64,000 bases of DNA, from the NCBI RefSeq assembly GCF_052324685.1, contig NC_135218.1, forward strand, positions 12,738,858-12,802,857. The letters run 5' to 3'. Below the pieces are notes generated by a model. The model was not told the origin of the DNA. It made no database searches and was given only the letters and a program-made list of their open reading frames with translations. This DNA comes from Brachyhypopomus gauderio (Eukaryota; Chordata; Actinopteri; Gymnotiformes; Hypopomidae). Numbering within the stretch: position 1 is the first letter of the stretch; each line of letters opens with the position of its first letter. The translations under genes were made by a program, and so were the position numbers. Below, piece by piece: positions 50,715-64,000 of this stretch.

Positions 50715-53700
50715 GAACATGAGAGGAACGTGTTTCAAGACCAGCATGCTGTTTTTCTACCATGGCACTGCCATTATAGCTTAATCACTCTTGCAAGAAA
50801 CCCTGAAACAGGAAGGACACTTCTCTCGCTTTGAATGCTGGGTCATTGTGTTTATGAATCAGCTGTGATTTAACATTTACTGGGGCACACTAGTGAAAAT
50901 AAGACCTAAAGATCTCTCAAAGCAACTGTGTATTTTACTTCAGGCTGACTAGATGTGAGAATAGCGGGTAAATATTGTAAAAAGGATCATAGAAGTACTA
51001 CACGCGTGTGAATGAGTTGGTATGTGTTACGTTGGTTTGTGTAAAGTCTTGGTACTTACTAGTCTAGCTTACACTGATTACCATGCGACGTTCAAAAACA
51101 TAATCTGAAATAACCATTCCTTTTACTTCTGCGTCACCTACTTACAGAGGCCGAAGTTAATCACTTTGCATTTATCCGCATTCCGTGTGTGTGTGTGTGT
51201 GTGTGAAGCCCGCCCTTGCTGCGCGTTTTTACTTAAATCGGCGTCTTTGATTCCTAGAAAATGATACACATACACAGTGGATCGGTTGCGTTTTCACCCA
51301 GTGACACTCAACCAAGCACTGGCGCGCGCGTGCACACACCCACTGACATGATCCATATGCACGCGCTACCTGGGCACGCTGGAGATAAGCAACGCTCCAT
51401 AAACCCACTGACGATGAGAGGTTTGGTGCCCTCCTTGATCGCGCATAACCGGAACAGCACAGGTAAGATAACCCCCCCCCCCCTCCCCCGTGAAACAACT
51501 CTGCGTAGCTTTTTGGATCAGCTGTCTTCTATCGGCCAAGCGAATTTTGCAAGAAGGCTGTACGGCTCGGGTAACGCTGGCGGAGGAAGTAAACAAGCTG
51601 CTTGGGCACACGATGGGAAGCTGATCGAGCTTACAGTTCACTCCACTTTACTGCTGGATAGCACGCTCACGTATTTTGACAATAACCGTGTGAACTACTT
51701 CGCACTTACTTAAATCACTGGGCATTTTAAAACGGGAGCCCAATTAGTTGGACCGTAGTGAGTACTGACGCCAACTGCGCCCTGCGTCAGCTGCACGTTC
51801 AAACATAACTGCAAATAGTAGAACTGTCATGCAAATAAATGCATTATTTCATAAACGAAATGCTTTGCACTCAGGATGGTGATCGCATTCAAACGTACGC
51901 TGCCTGTGTTCACTTAGATAGCAGTTTGATCGCCGAGCATCCACCGGTGATGTCGTGTAGACTTAAAGTAGGTTATACATTCCTGAGGTCCGGAAGTTGA
52001 TGAAACATGTTTTGGCGAAAATGAAGCATTTCTATATATGTTTAACTGGCCAGCTTTCACATTGCTGTAGAGAACGTCGATGCGTTCATATGCGTGGTAA
52101 ATCGTTTGATGCAATGAGTGTGTAAGCTGTGCTCGGTGGCTTAGAGGTTTAAACTGCAGTATTTGTTGGCAACTGAGAGAACAGAGCAGATTGATATATG
52201 TACAAAATGTGTGTGCGCGCGCGCGTGTGTACGTTGGTGGTTTTGCTTATAGTGAATACATTGTAATTGCATCGTCATTTAATATGGAGAGTGTTTCATA
52301 TATGGGTTATTTTACACTTTCTCTTCCCGTTCTCTAGTCAGGCTTCTGCATTCCCCACCTCTGTGTCTGTCTCGCGCTTCAGCCCTCCCTCGCTTGAGAA
52401 TCTGGGTGAAAGTTCATCTTCATCCCTCCAATACTATTTTAGGCTTTGTCTTGCTCTGTTTATACTGTCTTCCTGTGTGTCTGCATGTGTTCATGTGTTA
52501 GTATGTGAATCGTTTTTTTTTCTCGTTTGTATACAATTAACAGTAGACAAAATACTTTGTTTGCTGCACACATATCTCGCTGTACAAACAGAATATTTAA
52601 AGATGCTGAGTATTATGCAATCAGAAGAGCGTGCTGAAAAGTAATATGTGTAATGACATTCATGATTCAATTAAACACTGCAGGACTTAATTGTTTGGTG
52701 ATGGTAGTCACTTTGTGCTGAACAGACAACATTGAACTATCGTTTCATCAATCTTTAGCTTTGAAGTTATGCAAGGTATGTAGCCTAATAGCTAGCTACA
52801 AATGTGATATTTTGACCTCTCTACTTTTGACTACAGTAGTACTTTGCTTTTGGGACTCCAAATATTCACAAAATAATGCACTACACAATGAATGTGACAT
52901 GAATTCACATGGAAAGCCCTTTCTCTCTCTCACTCTATCATTATCTGATATTCATATTTATTAATTCATTCCCTGTCATTGATACACACATGCCTTGGCT
53001 TTATTTTCTCCACTTTACAACGTAGCTAATGGGCGTACAGGTGCTGTGTATGACTTGCTGAGCTGTTAGACGAGATGCCAAGGTCTTGTGCATTTTGTCT
53101 AAATGTTTCCTGATCTCATATAAGTCTCACTCATCGGTCAGTACATGGAACTGCATTGCAGTGTTATCCCTAAATTTTGAATAGTCTAGTTCATGAAATG
53201 GGAAAAAAAACAGCCAAATATCCACAGAACAATCTTCACCCCAAACTAGAGGTTGTGCTGTGAGACCAAGTTCAACTGTAGAATGGTCAAGTCCTCCATA
53301 TACTTTAGGTATCGTGACAAGACACTGACTCCATTCCAAATGCAGGATGGACTCTGTAGCAATACTGGTTCCACCACTCATAATGTCCTCTCACAGGCTC
53401 TGTGTGCAGCTTGTCTACGTGTGGCTGAAGTAACTGCCAGAAATGCAAGTCTGATTTCCCCTTGAGACGTTCTAGTGATGTCAATATGAACAACAAATCC
53501 AACAGTGGACTATGAAAGGGACGGTGGGGATTGTCAGCTAATTTGTTTTTGCATTGGTTTCTGAATTACAATTATGATGTATGATATGTATTATGTATAG
53601 TATGATATAAAGTCATAGCATTCCAAAACAGCAATAAAAGGATTAAATGGGTTAAACTTGTTTGCAGACACAGGTAATCTTTAAAGAATTTTTGGACTTG

Positions 53701-56700
53701 AAAGCAGTGGAGTTAGCCTTTTAAGCAGGAAAAAATTAGATTTTTACTTCATTTATTTTCTAAATTGATTTACCAGTCAAATTAATACAAGCAATAAACA
53801 TTTATTTTAAAAAATAATTATTTTAAGACACAGTATAAAACCTGTTACAGCAACTCAAATGGTTTAATGAAACCAGTTTAACCATTTAATTACTCAAACC
53901 ATACACAGAGTATGAACAATATTTGTTCTATTAGTTTATATTACATAAATTATCATTAGATATAATTTTGTAGGCCACAAACCTTTCAATTTGTAGCTGT
54001 CACCATGCTTTGATGCCCATATAAGGTTTTACTGGTTTAATAATTTTGTCTTACATACATTTTTCTCCTAAATATCACAAGACCTTTGAATTATGAGGTC
54101 ATTAAATGAATAATTAAATGAATGAAGGAAACAAGTTGAAATACAGTGAACATATAAACATGCTCTCCTTTGTAATGGGCATTCCGTAGCAGAGCATCTG
54201 TTTGTGTTTAGCCCTGTGATCTGTTCCACTGCCCCTTTCCAGCACAAATCTAACACCATGGGTTGCCAGATATAGATAAAACTACCTGGCAAGCAGTAAC
54301 CTGTAGCTATGAAAGCAAGTGAATGAACTGGTTTTCCAGAGTTAGTGTTGGATTTTACAGAACCTCATCATCCTAAAACCCTCCAGCCTGAGAGACGTAG
54401 TTAAACGTGAATATTGGCAATGCAGTTGAAAGATGGAGACAGCTTAGAGCCCGGAAGGTTTTTAAGAACAGGTGAACATTGTACCTCAGCTAAGGTTATC
54501 TAACCTTAACTAATTTATCACTGCTAATAGAGATGGTCACTAAGTTATTTCGCATTTACGTAGCTTAGATTGCTAGATAGATATTTTAGAGAAAGTACAG
54601 CTTTCTGTGTAAATTCTCAATCTTGTAGGTTTAGTAGCATCAACCTGGTTATTTGCGTGAGGTTTGAGTCAAGGTGGACGGGGTGGGGTCAGACAACTCT
54701 AATATTTTACATTTGCAAACTGAACTGGTATCACAAGACCAGTAAACTCTTTAGTAGCCTAACTGTATGTTTTTATTGATAATATGGTGTGATGGAATAG
54801 ATTTTCAAAAACTAATTCATTTCCACAGATGAAACCCATTTAGATCCGAGTTTCTAATATGGGCTTGGCTCCAACAAGGATGAGTGAATTAGTTGTTGAA
54901 ATAGGCTAATGTTGCTATTCACAAGTAGGGGAGATGTAATGGTATTGATGACAACAGTGTTACTCTAAAAATGAAGTGGTATCATGTTCATAATGCAGAT
55001 ACACTAGTATCGTAAATAACCCGGCGCCAGGAACAACGCCAGCTGTGCAGCTTTAGGGATCTTTTGTTTGTACGTTCATTAGTGCAATCTTTTTTTTTTT
55101 TGTATCTGGATACAGTACTTGATTTTACATGAAGGGTACATTTATGTAAACATTATGTAATTTAGCAATTCATGTGTTACTGTTTAGCACAGTATTGGAG
55201 TAATTCCAATTAGTCTGACAGCTAAAATCAACATAGTTTTGCATCTGTAATGAACATGTTAATACTAAAACAATTATACATGGAAGTACTACTGGAAGAA
55301 ACCCAATAGCAAATTTTGAGTATCATATCATGCACTACATGCTATAGACATCAAATATGTAATAAATATGTAACTCTAGCGACAAACTCTGGTATTGAAC
55401 TAGTATGTGTTAACTAGACAAATATTACTCGAGCTCATATATGCACAAGGGCCTAGTGCTGAAAACAGCTGCAGTCTGTTCATATGTAGATCCCTCGTTT
55501 AACTGACAGCTACAAACTAAGTAGATTCTGGCTTGACAAAAATTATCAAAAGCTTAATTGAGAAAAGTGAAAAAACTGACGACATTCTATCAGCAAGACA
55601 TGTTTGGATTGATGTTTATGTAATGGTTTAAGTCCGTACATATTTTGTATTGTTCAAGGTGTATTAACCTCACTGTGTAGTTTCACAGTGCACAATCCTC
55701 AAACGGCTGAACTCTATATTATAGACAAGGTAAACAAAACTGGAAATCTAAAATCGAAGATGATGTCATCTGTTATGAACTTAAAGATTACTTTATATTG
55801 ACTCGTTGTTTAGTGTAGGTCATTTGGATGCATCAACGTATCAAGCCCCTTGAAAAAAAGATATATAGTTTCACCACTAGATGGCACCGTTTATACATGT
55901 AGACTGTTGCTTTGTCCTGCCGAAACAATATGTAGAGTGTGTATATATCGCCAAAACATATTTGAAATGTTTACTAACCTTCAGAAAATCACACTCTTGT
56001 ATTTTACATATAGACTGCTTGGTTCTATATTTCTCTACTTGAATTTTAGTTAAGATGATTAATTTATACATTTTTGTCATTCTGTCAAGCAGACCATGAA
56101 ATAGGTTGTTTGGCTAGCTTGCTGAATTTGTTGGTTTATTTGTGAGCCTTTGTGAGTAAACATGTCAATGTGCTAAAGATAAAGTGTCTGGTATTTTTAC
56201 TACTGCATGATGCCACCTGAATGACAAACAGGAACGGTCTGCTATGCACTACGTCCGTGTGTTGTTATCGTTTTCTCAGAAAGCACAATATGTTCAGTTT
56301 GACCACGATGTTTACTACTCCGCGGCCGTGTGCTGCTCACGCCTCCCCGGGTAACGTGTGCTGGCTGCTACGGGCTGGAGGCTCTCGATGGTCGGACGTT
56401 GATTGGACGGAACCGCCTCAACACTCACGGTCCATGTGCGCTGCATGTGAAAAACCCGAGACTTCCGTTTTTTTATGCTGTTAAACCCTTTCACCTTTGC
56501 TGTTTTTACCTTACGACGTATAGATGGGGTTCGTCTCCGGGTTGATATACGGTAGTTTTGAAACGTTGTTTTGTATCTTTTATACGTATCTCGTCCATTC
56601 TACTATTAATATTGTTGCTGTTAATACTCTTAATGTTTTAATTTAAATTCTGGTGTTTTTTGCGTGGCGCCTGTTTTCTGGATGCGCGTTTATACCGGAC
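50715..56700. other. Intergenic DNA upstream of pfkfb4
   Basis: No supported gene. At 51230-51720 a CpG-richer patch contains an open frame of 150 codons and a consensus donor (cacag/gtaaga near 51462), but no family match. The rest is A/T-rich, with a (TG)n at 51184-51206, (CG)-containing repeat at 52211-52228 and many short non-coding open frames. At about 56300-56800 CpG content rises towards pfkfb4. Confidence 0.5.
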
Positions 56701-56838
56701 ATTACGGTAGAATCGCTCTTCGCTTCTCCTCAGCCGATATGACATAAATTGGACCCGAACCAGTTAGCGTGCACAGTCTTCTGGACTAATGGTGAAGATC
56801 AACTAGGTGTGGAGAAGCGTGATGTTAACGTAACCGGG
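56300..56838 (+). promoter_or_regulatory. pfkfb4: pfkfb4 promoter/5' UTR region with HRE-like cores and tiny uORFs
   Basis: A CpG-richer segment directly before the pfkfb4 ATG. It carries RCGTG cores, the minimal HIF-1 element, at 56354-56358 and 56767-56771; mammalian PFKFB4 is hypoxia-induced. Three very short upstream ORFs occur at 56739-56747 (2 codons), 56789-56806 (5 codons) and 56822-56833 (3 codons). The transcription start is not mapped, so their presence in the mRNA is an inference. Confidence 0.4.
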
Positions 56839-62189
<5,351 letters not shown>

Positions 62190-62758
62190 TGCACGTGTGT
62201 TGGGTATCCCACATGGCCTCCACTCCATCAGGCTCCGCCCCGACCAACGAACACTCCTGCTTCTCCTATTTTTATATTGTTTTTATGCCCACAATTACAG
62301 AGCAAAGTAGGAATTGGCTGATCATTACTTTTCTACTTATTTTCTTTATTTTTGTCCTATTGTACCACTGATAACTGGAATCCAGTTCTATGATGAGCCC
62401 TACTGTGTGGGCATACCATCGCAGACTTGGATATAGAGACGATTGATGGTGATTAAGCAGCGGCAAGACTGTGACCTTTTTTTTCCAGGGTTTTTTGTTT
62501 TTGTTTGTTTGTTTGTTTGGCTAATATACCATTTTCTAAAACTGATTTTAGCATTAACCTTTTGTTCTTGCTTTCTCGTTTTTGAAATATATTTTGTGGT
62601 GGAGAGCAAAAAGTGTCAGTTACTGTGCCAATCGCAACCCAATCTTTATTTATTTAAGCCTCAACCGAAACTCTTCTGATGTTTACTTACACATTTATAT
62701 CGTCTTGATGAGCCTGATGAAGTCTTTAAAATGATCTGGTAACAACTTTCTAGTTGGG

Positions 62759-62764
62759 AATAAA
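62759..62764 (+). terminator. pfkfb4 proximal polyadenylation signal
   Basis: AATAAA 570 bases after the stop codon. Confidence 0.55.
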
Positions 62765-63524
62765 GTTCATATATTGTCATGTCAGAATGTGATGAATGAA
62801 CACTCCTTACTACTCCAGTAATGTTTAGTGCTCCAGCCTTTATAACCGGAACAATTGTGCTTTTTTTTTTTTTCCCCACATGCATTTTTCATTGTGAATG
62901 GAGAGCTCCATTTGGTGTGGGTGTGTAAATACCTGTAACTATAGAACTAGAGCACTTTTTTTTGGTACATTTCCATAATTTTTTTTGCAGCAGTAGATAC
63001 TGGTAATAGTAGGTTAAATCTTGAAATGTATGATAAGGTGAAACCCATATAATTGATTGAATGGGGTGTGTGTGTGTGCGTGTTTAAAAAAAAAAAAAAA
63101 ACAAACCTGTGGAGAATAGTCGCAATGAACAAGTTGAAGTGTGTGTTTGTGCATGGAGGGAGCAGCAGGCACTTGGTGAGGGTGTCTCCAGCAGGCCAGT
63201 AAGGACGAGCAAGGGGAGATGGAAGAATCACGCACATTACTGCTGTTTTACCTCCGCCACCACTCACGCCTGCGACACTGAGCTGGCTGTGGCCTTATGT
63301 CTGCAATCCAGGTCTATACGCACATCTCTGGGGACGCTGGTGACCGGGCAGCACTCCTGGTTTTACTTCAAGGAACTTTGGAACCGCATTAAGCCATCAG
63401 GGGAACCAATTTTCTGAATGTCACTAAACTAGCTTCTGTGTAATGTACCACTCTTATGATTGAGTTTTATTTTTGATTTGTTACTATTATGGCAAATGTA
63501 TTGAAGTTTGAGCTGTTTTGTTCA

Positions 63525-63530
63525 AATAAA
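63525..63530 (+). terminator. pfkfb4 distal polyadenylation signal
   Basis: AATAAA 1.34 kb after the stop codon, the last + strand hexamer before the opposing minus-strand signal. Confidence 0.5.
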
Positions 63531-63671
63531 CAATTTCTGATTAAAACTATCTGACTTGGTACACAATATGAGTTCCTGAACCTGGGGGGATTTTATACCA
63601 CAGCATATTTTCCTATAGTCAATTAATTAGAAAAAATAATGGAAATATTAACTTGAGAGGGAAGATTTCCT

Positions 63672-63677
63672 TTTATT
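63672..63677 (-). terminator. Candidate polyadenylation signal of a convergent gene
   Basis: AATAAA on the minus strand, about 280 bases downstream of the possible terminal exon at 63954-63972. Confidence 0.35.
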
Positions 63678-63953
63678 TTCTTTACAATATTGCCTGGATG
63701 TATAAAGACATCAAAATTTCAGAAGAATCCACATATATTAATGCACATGGATAAATAATTACTCACTCTACAAAACAAAATCCATATAATTAATCCTAAC
63801 TGGAATGAAAGAAAAAAAAAAAGATGCGTTTTCTGACAAAGGCCCTCATACAATCATAGTCAATTTGATAAAGCATTTCATAATACTATAGTTACAGTGC
63901 AAAGGCCGCTGGGAAGTGGTGTCTTAACGGCAGTGACCGGCTTAAATGTCATT

Positions 63954-63972
63954 CTACATCCAGTAGAAGGAT
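63954..63972 (-). CDS. Possible last coding exon of a convergent gene, partial
   Basis: On the minus strand a typical acceptor (ttttatgttttccag) is followed by a short frame that can read Ser-Phe-Tyr-Trp-Met-stop. A minus-strand polyadenylation signal lies about 280 bases downstream. The rest of the gene would lie beyond the window. Nineteen bases cannot identify a family, and the reading frame itself is uncertain. Confidence 0.25.
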
Positions 63973-64000
63973 CTGGAAAACATAAAAGACATCACTCTGG

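Larger units (their letters stand above)
62190..63560 (+). other. pfkfb4: pfkfb4 3' UTR
   Basis: Sequence after the stop codon with two AATAAA hexamers (62759-62764 and 63525-63530). Open frames in it (for example 63109-63417) show no domain and are taken as chance frames. A poly-A run lies at 63087-63103. Confidence 0.6.

Noticed and set aside
63109-63417. 102-codon frame after pfkfb4
   Set aside because: It lies inside the likely 3' UTR between two polyadenylation signals and has no recognisable domain.

Overview
The window is nuclear DNA from a ray-finned fish, probably an ostariophysan teleost (a loose guess from repeat flavour). The evidence is compact multi-exon vertebrate genes with GT-AG introns, AATAAA polyadenylation signals, very abundant (TG)n/(CA)n microsatellites, a Tc1-like transposon relic, a CR1/L2-type LINE fragment and palindromic MITEs of kinds common in teleosts. 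Exon chains were built by hand from splice sites, phase and remembered protein families; no alignment was run.

Layout: 1-20.5 kb holds no convincing gene, only repeats and scattered CpG-rich patches. Six genes then follow, all on the + strand and head to tail: ip6k2 (20.9-24.3 kb; inositol hexakisphosphate kinase), sec61a1 (31.3-35.6 kb; ER translocon pore), uroc1 (37.6-44.3 kb; urocanase), an unassigned 5-exon gene with a candidate RFX X-box upstream (44.9-46.7 kb; possibly EFCAB12-like), a WASP-family WH1-domain gene that stops before any CRIB or VCA module (47.5-50.7 kb), and pfkfb4 (56.8-62.2 kb; 6-phosphofructo-2-kinase/fructose-2,6-bisphosphatase). The last 50 bases show a possible terminal exon of a convergent minus-strand gene. 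In human, as remembered, IP6K2 and PFKFB4 lie on 3p21 while SEC61A1 and UROC1 lie on 3q21, so this fish segment combines material from both arms.

The genes do not form one pathway: they cover inositol pyrophosphate signalling, ER protein import, histidine catabolism, a probable ciliary function, actin regulation and glycolytic control. The items most worth a second look are the WH1-only WASP-like gene, three GC-AG introns clustered in uroc1 and its neighbour, the X-box, microsatellites that abut or replace splice-site sequence, a tandem acceptor in pfkfb4, short upstream ORFs at ip6k2 and pfkfb4, and UPRE-like motifs at sec61a1.
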